Assembly: GCA_963784645.1 (NCBI GenBank)
Contig: CAWARY010000001.1
Location: forward strand, 270,919-334,918
Length of the DNA stretch: 64,000 bases
From: JBBRVW01 sp963784645
GTDB lineage: Bacteria; Actinomycetota; Actinomycetes; JACCUZ01
Direction of reading: 5' to 3'
Shown here: positions 46,559-59,008 of the stretch, in pieces
Layout of the letters: every line of letters begins with the position of its first letter
How positions within the stretch are numbered: the first letter of the stretch is position 1
Made by a program: the position numbers and the translations under genes
The notes under the pieces: model-generated
What the model was told of the DNA's origin: nothing
Databases searched by the model: none
The model's input: only the letters and a program-made list of their open reading frames with translations

Positions 46559-48612
46559 GCGATCTCCTGCGGGTCGACCTGGAGCCGGACCGCGCCGGCC
46601 TCCTTGTGCGCGCTGCGCACCCCGGCGGCGGCCTTGAGCGCGCGAACGGTGGCGGCGCTCTCGCCGCGGGGGGCCCGGACCAGCAGCCGCTCCTGGTCGC
46701 GGTGGTCGGGACCGGCCGGCACCGGCCCCAGCAGCTCGGCGTGAGCCGGCAGCTCGGCCGCGGCGAGGAAGCCGGCCAGCGCGTCGGGCGTGCCGGTGAG
46801 CGAGGCCATCCTCGACTCCGGCGGCAGCCGCAGCGCCGCCCGCTCCCCCAGCTCACGGTCGGCGAAGCCGGGCTGGTCGAAGCGCACCAGCGCCTGGACC
46901 GCCGGCGAGCCCGAGTCGGCCAGCACGACGACGGTGCCGCCGTCGGGTGCGGGTCGCACCAGGGCCGCGGCCGCGGTCCACCGGCGCAGGGCCTCCTCGG
47001 CAGCCCGGAGGTCGGGCCGCCCCAGCAGCGCCCAGCCGTCGAGCAGCAGCGCGGCGGCGTAGCCCCCGTCGGCGACCGGCTCCGCGCCGGGCGTCGCCAC
47101 CACGAGCGCCGGCTCCGGGCCGACCTGCGCCAGCACGGGTGCGCTGCCGCCGCTGGGGCGCACCGGGACCCGCGGGAAGGCGCGGCCGAGCTCCTCCGCG
47201 GTGCGGCCGGAGCCCACCACGGTCGCGCGCAGCCGACGTCCGTCGCAGGTGGGGCAGGCCCAGTCGGTGGCCGCCACGCCGCACCACCGGCAGGCCGGCG
47301 CCCGCCGGGCATCGCCCGCGCCGAGCGGGCCACGGCAGGCGGTGCAGCGTGCCGGTGCCCGGCAGGTGGCGCAGGCCAGGCCGGGGAGGTAGCCGGTGCG
47401 CGGCACCTGGACCAGGACCGGGCCGGCCTCCAGCCCGGTGCGCGCGACCCGCCACGCCTGCGTCGGGAGCCGGGCGCCCCGGACCCCGGCCTCGGCCGGG
47501 TGATCGGTGCCGGGATCGGCGACCACGTGCGGAGCCGTCCGGCGCACGACCTCGCGCGGCGCGGCGACGGAGCGGGCCCAGCCCGAGCGCACCAGGGCTG
47601 CTCCCTCGGCGGTCCGGGCCATCCCGCCGACGACGAGGCAGGCACCCTGGATCGTGCTGCGGACGGCCAGGACCGTGCGGACGTGCGGGTAGGGCGCGCG
47701 CGGCTCGGCGTGCAGGTCGTCGCCGTCGTCCCACACGACGGCCAGGCCGAGGTCGCGGACCGGCGCGAACATCGCCGCCCGGGTGCCGACCACGGCGCGG
47801 ACCTCGCCGCGTCGGACCCGCAGCCAGCTGCGGTAGCGCGCGGCCGGCCCGGCCTCAGCGGTGAGGACGGCGTGCCGGCCGGCGCCGAGCAGGTCGGTGA
47901 GGGCGGCGTCGACCCGGGCGACGTCGCGGTGGTCGGGCAGGACGACCAGCGCGCCCCTCCCGGCGGCCAGTGCGGTGCCCACCAGCCGGGCCAGCTCGTC
48001 GGGCCAGGTCGGCCCGGGGAGTGACGACCAGACCGCGCGGACGGTCGCGCCGGCGTGCACCGCGTCGAGCAGGGCCGGGCCGTGCTCGTAGCGGGTCCAG
48101 CCGGCGAGCTCGGGCCGGGTCAACGCTGGCAGGTCTGCCGCCGGGCCGGGCTCCGCCTGCTCCACCCGGGCGTGCCGCGGGGGCACCGCCAGCCGGAGGA
48201 CGTCGGCGAGCGTGCCCGCGTAGCGGTCGGCGACCTCCCGGGCCACCTGGAGCACCTCGGGTGCGAGGACGGGCTCGGGCGACACGACCTTCTCGAGGAA
48301 CGCCAGCCGGCCCAGGTGCTCGCTCGCGTCAGCGCGCTCGAGCAGGTAGCCGTCGACCAGCCGTCCGGAGAACCGGACGCGGACCCGGACCCCCGCCTGC
48401 GCGACGTCGTCGAGCTCGGCGGGGACCTGGAAGTCGAACGGCCGGTCGAGGTGCGCGAGCCCGACATCGACCGCGACCCGGGCCACGGGTCGGACAGCGG
48501 CGGGCGTGCGCGCCGGCTTCCGCGGCCGGACCTTCGCCGCGCGGGCCGTGGACCTGGCGGCTGCGCGCGGGGACGACTGCAGCAGCGCCAGCTGCTCCCC
48601 GTCGTCGCTCAT
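46555..48612 (-). CDS. priA: Primosomal protein N' of the actinobacterial type (helicase motifs degenerate)
   Basis: A 685-residue PriA homologue. The N-terminal 3'-DNA-binding domain is clear (VAVDVGLAHLDRPFDFQVP), and the zinc-binding module is intact: CATCRAPARCTAC then CRWCG and CPTCDGRRL. The region that should carry the Walker A motif has no GKT, and the DEAH-like box is WDDGDDLHAE. This loss is usual in actinobacterial PriA, annotated as probable replication restart protein. It may load the replisome by structure-specific binding without unwinding. It overlaps the HAD gene. Confidence 0.9.
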   Translation of the reverse strand: MSDDGEQLALLQSSPRAAARSTARAAKVRPRKPARTPAAVRPVARVAVDVGLAHLDRPFDFQVPAELDDVAQAGVRVRVRFSGRLVDGYLLERADASEHLGRLAFLEKVVSPEPVLAPEVLQVAREVADRYAGTLADVLRLAVPPRHARVEQAEPGPAADLPALTRPELAGWTRYEHGPALLDAVHAGATVRAVWSSLPGPTWPDELARLVGTALAAGRGALVVLPDHRDVARVDAALTDLLGAGRHAVLTAEAGPAARYRSWLRVRRGEVRAVVGTRAAMFAPVRDLGLAVVWDDGDDLHAEPRAPYPHVRTVLAVRSTIQGACLVVGGMARTAEGAALVRSGWARSVAAPREVVRRTAPHVVADPGTDHPAEAGVRGARLPTQAWRVARTGLEAGPVLVQVPRTGYLPGLACATCRAPARCTACRGPLGAGDARRAPACRWCGVAATDWACPTCDGRRLRATVVGSGRTAEELGRAFPRVPVRPSGGSAPVLAQVGPEPALVVATPGAEPVADGGYAAALLLDGWALLGRPDLRAAEEALRRWTAAAALVRPAPDGGTVVVLADSGSPAVQALVRFDQPGFADRELGERAALRLPPESRMASLTGTPDALAGFLAAAELPAHAELLGPVPAGPDHRDQERLLVRAPRGESAATVRALKAAAGVRSAHKEAGAVRLQVDPQEIA

Positions 48613-48687
48613 GCGCCCATCCCACCACTCCCCCGGGACAGGGCTCGCGTCTCGGTGGACGGTGGGCCCTGTCCCGACGTCGTCGAG

Positions 48688-48736
48688 TGGCGCGTTGTGG
48701 TTGGTTCAGGGGTCAAGAAACAGCCACAACGCGCCA
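48688..48736. repeat. Perfect 13-bp inverted repeat upstream of priA
   Basis: TGGCGCGTTGTGG (48688-48700) and CCACAACGCGCCA (48724-48736) are perfect arms around 23 bases that include an AT-richer TCAAGAAA. It lies 76 bp upstream of the priA start, in the metK-priA gap. It could be a metK terminator, part of the priA promoter, or a mobile relic. Confidence 0.85.
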
Positions 48737-48769
48737 GTCAACGCAGTCAGCTGGCCGAAGTCCGACATT

Positions 48770-48930
48770 CGGGACGGCCGCGGACGGCGGGCAGCCCGCG
48801 TCCTCCTCCGAAGCCGCACTCACCTCAGCACCACGCGGCGGGTCCGGCGATCACACCGCTCAGCCCGGCAGCCGTGGGCAGGACCCGCTGGAGGCAACGC
48901 CATCCAAGCCGCTCTGACCGCACCACGCAC
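48770..48930. repeat. Second locus of the 9-kb repeat family
   Basis: Two diverged units match the family at 8.9-9.3 kb. One reads CGTCCTCCTCCGAAGCCGC (near 48800). The other runs CAGCCCGGCAGCCG to AAGCCGCTCTGACCG (about 48865-48930). I see no gene in 48613-48984; it holds only this and the inverted repeat. Confidence 0.7.
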
Positions 48931-48984
48931 GCCCGCCCGGCCGGTGGAGGCAGGACAGCTGCGGGCGCCCGCCCTAGACAGAGG

Positions 48985-50181
<1,197 letters not shown>

Positions 50182-50278
50182 GGAACTCCTCGGCGGATCG
50201 GGGGTCGGGGACGACGGCCCGGCGGCGGGCCGGGTGGGAGTCTACCGGGCGGGCGTCGCGGCCAGCGCCGCGCCGACG

Positions 50279-51511
50279 CTACGTCCAGCGCTGCCGGACC
50301 AGGTCCCAGACGACGTCGGCGAGGTCCTCCTTCGGCCCGAGCGGCACCGGGGTCTCGCTGCCGTCGGCACCCAGCACCACGGCGGCGTTCTGGGAGCCCT
50401 CGAAGCCGGTGGGGTGGCCGGCTCCCCCGACCTCGTTGACGACGAGCAGGTCGGCCCCCTTGGTCGCCAGCTTGGCGCGACCGTGGGTGAGGGCGTCGCC
50501 GTCGGTGTCGCCGGTCTCGGCGGCGAACCCGACGACCACCTGGCCGTCGCGGGCTCGCGGCGACCGGGCGACCTCGGCCAGCACGTCGGTGGTGCGCACG
50601 AGCGCGACCGGCTCGGGATCGGCTGCGGCACTTTTCTTGATCTTGGTGTCGCGCGTGTCACGGGGCCGGAAGTCGGCCACCGCGGCGGCCATGACCACGG
50701 CATCGGCGGTGGTGGCCGCCTTGAGGACGGCCTCGCGCAGCTGCTCGGCGGAGACCACCGGGACGACGGTCACGCCGGCCGGCCCCGGGAGGGCCACGTT
50801 GGCGGCGACGAGGGTCACCAGGGCTCCGCGCGCCGCTGCGGTCGTGGCCAGTGCCCAGCCCTGCCGCCCGGACGAGCGGTTGCCGAGGAAGCGGACCGGG
50901 TCGAGGTGCTCGCGGGTTCCGCCGGCGGAGACGACGACCTGCCGGCCCTCGAGGTCCCGCGTCGCGGTGCGTCCTGCGAGGGCACGGAGCGCGGCGGCGT
51001 GGATGTCGACAGGCTCCGGGAGGCGACCAGGACCGCTGTCGGACCCGGTGAGGCGGCCCGAGGCGGGCTCGAGGACCTGCACGCCTCGGGACCGGAGCGT
51101 CGCGACGTTGGCCTGGGTCGCGGGGTGCAGCCACATCTCGGTGTGCATCGCCGGCGCCATGAGGACCGGGCACCGGGCGGTGAGCAGCGTGCTGGTGAGC
51201 AGGTCGTCGGCGAGGCCGTGGGCGGCCCGGGCCAGCAGGTCGGCCGTGGCAGGCGCGACGACGACGAGCTCGGCCTCCTGGCCGAGACGGACGTGCGGCA
51301 CCTGGTGGACGTCGTCCCAGACCTCGCTGGTGACCGGGTGGCCGGACAGGGCCGCCCAGGTCGGGGCGCCCACGAACTCCAGGGCCGCCCGGGTCGGGAC
51401 GACGCGGACGTCGTGCCCGCTCTCGGTGAGCCGACGGAGCAGCTCGGCCACCTTGTAGGCGGCGATCCCGCCCCCCACGCCGAGCACCACACGCGGGCGG
51501 TGGACGGTCAT
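50279..51511 (-). CDS. coaBC: Phosphopantothenoylcysteine decarboxylase / phosphopantothenate-cysteine ligase
   Basis: A 410-residue bifunctional enzyme of coenzyme A synthesis. CoaC (residues 1-~185) has the flavin-binding GVGGGIAAYKVAELLRRL, substrate HQVPHVRL and PAMHTEMWLHPA. CoaB (~186-410) has VVVSAGGTREHLDPVRFLGN and a KKSAAADPEPVALVRT loop. It lies 29 bp after rpoZ. Confidence 0.95.
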   Translation of the reverse strand: MTVHRPRVVLGVGGGIAAYKVAELLRRLTESGHDVRVVPTRAALEFVGAPTWAALSGHPVTSEVWDDVHQVPHVRLGQEAELVVVAPATADLLARAAHGLADDLLTSTLLTARCPVLMAPAMHTEMWLHPATQANVATLRSRGVQVLEPASGRLTGSDSGPGRLPEPVDIHAAALRALAGRTATRDLEGRQVVVSAGGTREHLDPVRFLGNRSSGRQGWALATTAAARGALVTLVAANVALPGPAGVTVVPVVSAEQLREAVLKAATTADAVVMAAAVADFRPRDTRDTKIKKSAAADPEPVALVRTTDVLAEVARSPRARDGQVVVGFAAETGDTDGDALTHGRAKLATKGADLLVVNEVGGAGHPTGFEGSQNAAVVLGADGSETPVPLGPKEDLADVVWDLVRQRWT

Positions 51512-51540
51512 GGGCGGCGAGGCGGGGTCGGCAGCGGCCG

Positions 51541-51807
51541 TCAGGCCGGGTCGATCTTCTCGTAGCCGAGCATCCCGCTGTTGATCTCGCGCATGGCGAT
51601 CGACAGCGGCTTCTCGTGCACGTGGGTCTCGACCAGCGGGCCGACGTACTCGAGCAGGCCTTCGCCCAGCTGGGAGTAGTAGGCGTTGATCTGGCGGGCC
51701 CGCTTGGCGGCGTAGATCACCAGGCTGTACTTGGAGTCGGTGGCGGCGAGCAGCTCGTCGATCGGCGGGTTGGTGATGCCCTCAGGCGCGGCGGCGATGC
51801 CGGACAC
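51541..51807 (-). CDS. rpoZ: RNA polymerase omega subunit
   Basis: An 88-residue omega subunit. Motifs DSKYSLVIYAAKRARQINAY and PLSIAMREINSGMLGYEKID are typical of actinobacteria. It follows gmk by 60 bp, the usual gmk-rpoZ-coaBC order. Confidence 0.95.
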   Translation of the reverse strand: MSGIAAAPEGITNPPIDELLAATDSKYSLVIYAAKRARQINAYYSQLGEGLLEYVGPLVETHVHEKPLSIAMREINSGMLGYEKIDPA

Positions 51808-51867
51808 GGTGATGCCTTCCCTCGAAGTTCGCGGTGGTGCAGGAGCGCCCGCACGGAGCCCCCGGGA

Positions 51868-52500
51868 TCACTCCCGGGACGCAACCGCCAAGGCTACCAG
51901 CCGGGCGGCGACCTCCTCGACGTCCGTGTTGACCAGCGTGACGTCGAACTCGGGCTCGGCGGCCAGCTCGTCGCGCGCCAGGGCCAGCCGCTTCTCGACG
52001 ACGTCCGGCGGCTCGGTGCCGCGACCGGTGAGCCGGCGGACCAGCTCGTCCCACGTCGGTGGGGCGAGGAACACCAGCAGGGCCTGCTGCATCCGCTCCC
52101 GGACCTGCCGGGCCCCCTGGATCTCGATCTCGAGGATGACGGGACGCCCGTCCGCCAGGTGGTCGAGCACCGGCTGGCGCGGGGTCCCGTAGAGGTTGCC
52201 GGCGAACTCGGCCCACTCCAGCAGGCCGCCGCCGTCGACCAGCTCCTGGAACTGATCGCGGCTGACGAACCGGTAGTGCACGCCGTCGACCTCGCCGGGT
52301 CGCGGGAACCGGGTGGTCGCCGACACCGACAGCCACACGTCGGGGTGCTGGTCGCGGAGCGCCTTGACCACGGTGCTCTTGCCGACACCGGACGGTCCGG
52401 AGAGGACGACGAGACGGGGTCCCGGGCGACGGGTGTCCGCGCCGGCGCTGTCGGCAGCCCCGTCAGCAGTGCCGTCAGCAGTGCCGCCGGAGGGGCTCAG
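51868..52500 (-). CDS. gmk: Guanylate kinase, probable CTG start codon
   Basis: Guanylate kinase phosphorylates GMP to GDP. The P-loop VVLSGPSGVGKSTVVKAL and GMP-binding SVSATTRFPRPGEVDGVHYR are intact. No in-frame ATG, GTG or TTG precedes the P-loop before sequence overlapping mihF; the first GTG falls after it. A CTG at 52500 overlaps the mihF stop as CTGA, the same geometry as the GTGA/ATGA joints elsewhere in the window. Starting there gives 210 residues with a low-complexity leader (TADGTADGAADSAG) from a 12-bp tandem repeat and P-loop residues 35-42. Start CTG is inference; a sequence error is the alternative. Confidence 0.85.
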   Translation of the reverse strand: MSPSGGTADGTADGAADSAGADTRRPGPRLVVLSGPSGVGKSTVVKALRDQHPDVWLSVSATTRFPRPGEVDGVHYRFVSRDQFQELVDGGGLLEWAEFAGNLYGTPRQPVLDHLADGRPVILEIEIQGARQVRERMQQALLVFLAPPTWDELVRRLTGRGTEPPDVVEKRLALARDELAAEPEFDVTLVNTDVEEVAARLVALAVASRE

Positions 52501-52826
52501 GCGGTGCCGCCGAACTCCCGCTCGAGGGCGGCGAGCTGCTGGGTGCCGAGCCCACGGACCCGGCGGCTCTCGGAGATGCCGATCTCCTCCATGATCTTGC
52601 GCGCCCGGACCTTGCCGACGCCGGGCAGCGACTCGAGCACGGCAGACACCTTCATCTTGCCGACGATGTCGTTGCCGCCCTCGCGGCTGCCCTCCTTGAG
52701 CACCTCGATCAGGGAGGCGCCGGAGTGCTTCAGCCGGTTCTTCACGGCCGCCCGCTCACGCCTCGCGATCGCGGCCTTCCCCAGGGCCGCCGCCCTTTGC
52801 TCGGGAGTCAACGGGGGCAGTGCCAC
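52497..52826 (-). CDS. mihF: Integration host factor, actinobacterial type (mIHF)
   Basis: A 109-residue nucleoid protein found only in actinobacteria, which binds and bends DNA. Motifs ALGKAAIARRERAAVKNRLK and ESLPGVGKVRARKIMEEIGI (helix-hairpin-helix-like) are diagnostic. The GTG start follows GAGGTGA. Its own promoter is likely in the 168-bp gap after pyrF. Order pyrF-mihF-gmk matches Streptomyces. Confidence 0.96.
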   Translation of the reverse strand: MALPPLTPEQRAAALGKAAIARRERAAVKNRLKHSGASLIEVLKEGSREGGNDIVGKMKVSAVLESLPGVGKVRARKIMEEIGISESRRVRGLGTQQLAALEREFGGTA

Positions 52827-52871
52827 GAGAGGTCACCTCGGCGTCGGTGCAGCGGACGAGAACGAGTCAGG

Positions 52872-52901
52872 AACCTAGCGACTGCCGCCCGGTACTAGCA
52901 A
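52872..52901 (-). promoter_or_regulatory. Candidate mihF promoter
   Basis: On the minus strand TTGCTA (52896-52901) and TAGGTT (52872-52877) are separated by 18 bases, resembling a housekeeping -35/-10 pair about 46 bases before the mihF GTG. The match is moderate and not tested. Confidence 0.4.
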
Positions 52902-52994
52902 TGCGGGTCGGCCGCCCGGGGCAGCAAATCGTCCGATCGACTGAGGGCACGGGGGCCGGAAGTCGTTGCACCGCAACGGATCCGTGTCTCGACC

Positions 52995-53699
52995 TCAGGT
53001 AGAGAGGGAGCGCGCAAGTGCGGCCGCCGCCACCGAGACGTCGGTGGCTCCCGTGACGGGGCGGCCGACGACGAGCAGGTCGGCGCCGTCGGCCAGGGCC
53101 TGCTGCGGGGTCGCCACCCGCGCCTGGTCACCGACCGCTCCCCCCGCCGGCCGGACCCCTGGCGTGATGAGAGTGATCCCGGGGCCGACCTCGCGCCGGA
53201 CGTCGGCCACCTCCAGCGGTGAGCAGACCAGCGCGCGCGCCCCGCCCTCGACCGCCAGCGCCGCCAGCCGACGTACGGCGTCGCGCGGGGCGCCGGCGAA
53301 GCCGACCGCCGCGAGCTGCTCCGCCGACAGCGACGTGAGGACCGTGACGCCGACCACCGTGGTCGTGGGGAGCGCGTCCACGGCCGCACGCACCATGTCC
53401 GGCCCCCCACTGGCGTGCACCGTGAGGTACGTCGGCGCCAGCTCGGAGACGGCGTGCGCCGCGCCGGCAACCGTGTTCGGGATGTCGTGCAGCTTGAGGT
53501 CGAGGAAGACGTCACGCCCGCCGCTGGCCTCCCGGCACTTCAGCACGGCGTCATGCCCGTGGCGCAGGAACAGCTGAAGCCCGACCTTGATCGTGCTCAG
53601 GTGCGGGCCGGCCGCGGCCGCCCACGAGACCGCTGTCTCGAGGTCCGGGGTGTCGAGCGCGACGGCGACGGGTGCGGGCCGGTCGGGGGCAGCGGTCAT
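52995..53699 (-). CDS. pyrF: Orotidine 5'-phosphate decarboxylase
   Basis: A 234-residue enzyme, the last step to UMP. The motif FLDLKLHDIPNTVAGAAHAV carries the catalytic Lys-Asp set, with STIKVGLQLFLRHGHDAV and LVVGRPVTGATD. It is the longer type-2 form usual in actinobacteria. The ATG at 53699 follows GGAG; the frame before it is an extension with no similarity. Last pyrimidine gene before mihF. Confidence 0.95.
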   Translation of the reverse strand: MTAAPDRPAPVAVALDTPDLETAVSWAAAAGPHLSTIKVGLQLFLRHGHDAVLKCREASGGRDVFLDLKLHDIPNTVAGAAHAVSELAPTYLTVHASGGPDMVRAAVDALPTTTVVGVTVLTSLSAEQLAAVGFAGAPRDAVRRLAALAVEGGARALVCSPLEVADVRREVGPGITLITPGVRPAGGAVGDQARVATPQQALADGADLLVVGRPVTGATDVSVAAAALARSLST

Positions 53700-53716
53700 G
53701 GCGAAGCGGGGCTCCT

Positions 53717-54709
53717 TCAGCTGTCGTGGTGGCGGGCCAGCTGGCGGTGGGCGTGACCCACGGCGTCCTCGACCGAGGCGAAACCGCGGGCGGCGAGGGC
53801 GTCGGCCAGCTCGGCGAGGACGCGGACGGGCGCCGAGGGGTCGTGGAAGATCGCCGTGCCCACCGAGACGGCGCTGGCACCGGCCAGCACCAGCTCGAAG
53901 GCGTCCAGGCCGGACGCGACCCCGCCCATGCCGAGGATGGGCACCTCCGGGAGGGCGGCGTGCACCTGCCAGATGCAGCGCACCGCCACCGGCTTGACGG
54001 CCCGCCCGGACAGACCGCCGGTGACCCCGGCGAGCACCGGGCGCATGGTGTCGAGGTCGAGGGCCATCCCGAGCAGCGTGTTGATCATCGACAGACCGTC
54101 GGCACCGGCATCGACGCAGGCCCGCGCGATGGTGACGATGTCGGTGACGTCGGGCGACAGCTTGGCCAGCACCGGCACGGACGGCGCGGTGTGCCGGCGG
54201 ACGGCGGCGACGACCTCCGAGGCGGCGCCGGGGTCGCAGGCGAAGACCAGCCCGCGGTTCTCGACGTTGGGGCAGGAGATGTTCACCTCGACGGCGACCA
54301 GGCCCGGAGCGCCTCGTAGCCGGCGGGCCAGCTCGGTGTACTCCTCGACGCTGCCACCGGCGATCGAGACGACGGCCCGGGCCCCCTGCTCGTGCAGCCA
54401 CGGCAGGTCGTGCTCGAGGAAGGCGTCGACACCCGGGCCCTGCAGCCCGATGGAGTTGAGCATGCCGCCCGGGGTCTCGGCCATCCGCGGCGTCGCCCGG
54501 CCGGAGCGCGGCGCGAGCATGATCGACTTGGTCACGACGGCACCGAGGTCGGCGACGTCGAAGAACTGGCCGAGCTCGCGGCCCGCCGCCGCGCAGCCCG
54601 AGGCGGTGAGCACCGGGTTGGGCAGCACGAGGCTGCCGAGCCGGGCGGTCAGGTCGACGGCGGGACGCTCGGTGCGGGGCGCCTCGACGGTCCGCACGTG
54701 GAAGCTCAT
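53717..54709 (-). CDS. pyrD: Dihydroorotate dehydrogenase, class 1B catalytic subunit
   Basis: A 330-residue FMN enzyme oxidising dihydroorotate. Features: LVLPNPVLTASGCAAAGREL, NSIGLQGPGVDAFLEHDLPW, VEVNISCPNVENRG with the catalytic Cys of class 1B, and ILGMGGVASGLDAFELV. The presence of PyrK next to it means NAD+ is the acceptor. The ATG overlaps the pyrK stop by one base. Confidence 0.95.
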   Translation of the reverse strand: MSFHVRTVEAPRTERPAVDLTARLGSLVLPNPVLTASGCAAAGRELGQFFDVADLGAVVTKSIMLAPRSGRATPRMAETPGGMLNSIGLQGPGVDAFLEHDLPWLHEQGARAVVSIAGGSVEEYTELARRLRGAPGLVAVEVNISCPNVENRGLVFACDPGAASEVVAAVRRHTAPSVPVLAKLSPDVTDIVTIARACVDAGADGLSMINTLLGMALDLDTMRPVLAGVTGGLSGRAVKPVAVRCIWQVHAALPEVPILGMGGVASGLDAFELVLAGASAVSVGTAIFHDPSAPVRVLAELADALAARGFASVEDAVGHAHRQLARHHDS

Positions 54710-55587
54710 CAGTGACCTCCGGACACAGGTGCACCGACGGTGCCCTCGGGGACCGTGCCGACGTCGTCCCACCGCACCCGGTCGCCGGCGAAGACCGGCC
54801 CCTCGGTGCAGGACCGGACCATGCGCGTCAGCCCGTCGTCGCCGACGACCGGCAGCACGCAGGTCATGCACACCCCGATGCCGCAGGCCATCGACTCCTC
54901 GACCGCGCACTGCGCCGGGACGCCGTGCTCGGCCGCCACCAGGCTCACCGCCCGGAGCATCGGCATCGGCCCGCAGGCGTAGACGACCGCCGTGCGCGCG
55001 GCGGCCATCACTCTCGGAAGCACGTCGGTGACCCGGCCGCGGGTCCCGGCCGACCCGTCGTCGGTGGTGACCGCGACCGACGAGGCCATCCGCTTCGCGT
55101 CCAGGACGCCGAACAGCCGGTCGTCGGAGCCGGCGCCGAGCACGAAGTCGACCCGGCACCCCCGGGCACGCAGCGCCTCCCCCAGTGCGAACAGCGGCGC
55201 GGCGCCGTACCCGCCTCCGACGAGGGTGACGCTCACCGCGTCCCGCGGCAGGCTGAAGGGCCGCCCGAGCGGGCCGACCACGTCGACGGGGGTGTGCGCC
55301 GGCGCGGCCGCCAGCCAGGCGGTCCCGGCACCCTTGACGCCGACGACGACGTCGACCGTGCCGCCGTAGACCCCGCGCGCAGACGTCCGGTAGATCGAGA
55401 ACGCCCGGCGCAGCGTGAGCCCCGAGTCCGGGCCGCCGGTGGCCAGCGCCACGAAGTGCCCCGGCCGGGTGCGCTCCGCGAGCCCGGGCGCCACCAGGGT
55501 GAGGTGGTGGTAGGCGCCGACCCGGCGGCTGGACAGCACCTGGCCTGCGACCTGCAGCGGCCCGTCCGAGCTGCGGCCGGCCATCAC
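54709..55587 (-). CDS. pyrK: Dihydroorotate dehydrogenase electron-transfer subunit
   Basis: A 292-residue ferredoxin-reductase-like protein. The FAD part has LRRAFSIYRTSARG, the NAD part VTLVGGGYGAAPLFALGEAL, and the C-terminal [2Fe-2S] site is in CAVEESMACGIGVCMTC with a fourth Cys in VRSCTEGPVF. It passes electrons from PyrD to NAD+. The GTG-ATG start follows a G-rich stretch; the 55.6-kb palindromic element lies between it and carB. Confidence 0.93.
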   Translation of the reverse strand: MMAGRSSDGPLQVAGQVLSSRRVGAYHHLTLVAPGLAERTRPGHFVALATGGPDSGLTLRRAFSIYRTSARGVYGGTVDVVVGVKGAGTAWLAAAPAHTPVDVVGPLGRPFSLPRDAVSVTLVGGGYGAAPLFALGEALRARGCRVDFVLGAGSDDRLFGVLDAKRMASSVAVTTDDGSAGTRGRVTDVLPRVMAAARTAVVYACGPMPMLRAVSLVAAEHGVPAQCAVEESMACGIGVCMTCVLPVVGDDGLTRMVRSCTEGPVFAGDRVRWDDVGTVPEGTVGAPVSGGH

Positions 55588-55602
55588 CGCCCACCCCCCG
55601 AT

Positions 55603-55676
55603 GCTCGTGTGCGACCTGGGTCACCGACACGCCGGGGACCGTCCGGCGTGTCGCGTGACGGATGTCGCAAACGAGC
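55603..55676. repeat. Palindromic intergenic element, copy 2
   Basis: Outer arms GCTCGTGTGCGAC (55603-55615) and GTCGCAAACGAGC (55664-55676) differ at one base; inner arms CGACACGCCGG and CCGGCGTGTCG are perfect. Core and outer sequence match the element at 21918-21985. It sits inside the pyrimidine operon, between carB and pyrK. Confidence 0.88.
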
Positions 55677-55693
55677 GTTCTGGGGAGGCGGCA

Positions 55694-59000
<3,307 letters not shown>

Positions 59001-59008
59001 CTAGCGGG

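Noticed and set aside
46555..48612. priA as a broken gene because helicase motifs are missing
   Set aside because: Loss of Walker A is normal for actinobacterial PriA; the rest of the protein and zinc module are intact.
50182..50278. SAM riboswitch before metK
   Set aside because: No conserved SAM aptamer blocks are visible in the gap.
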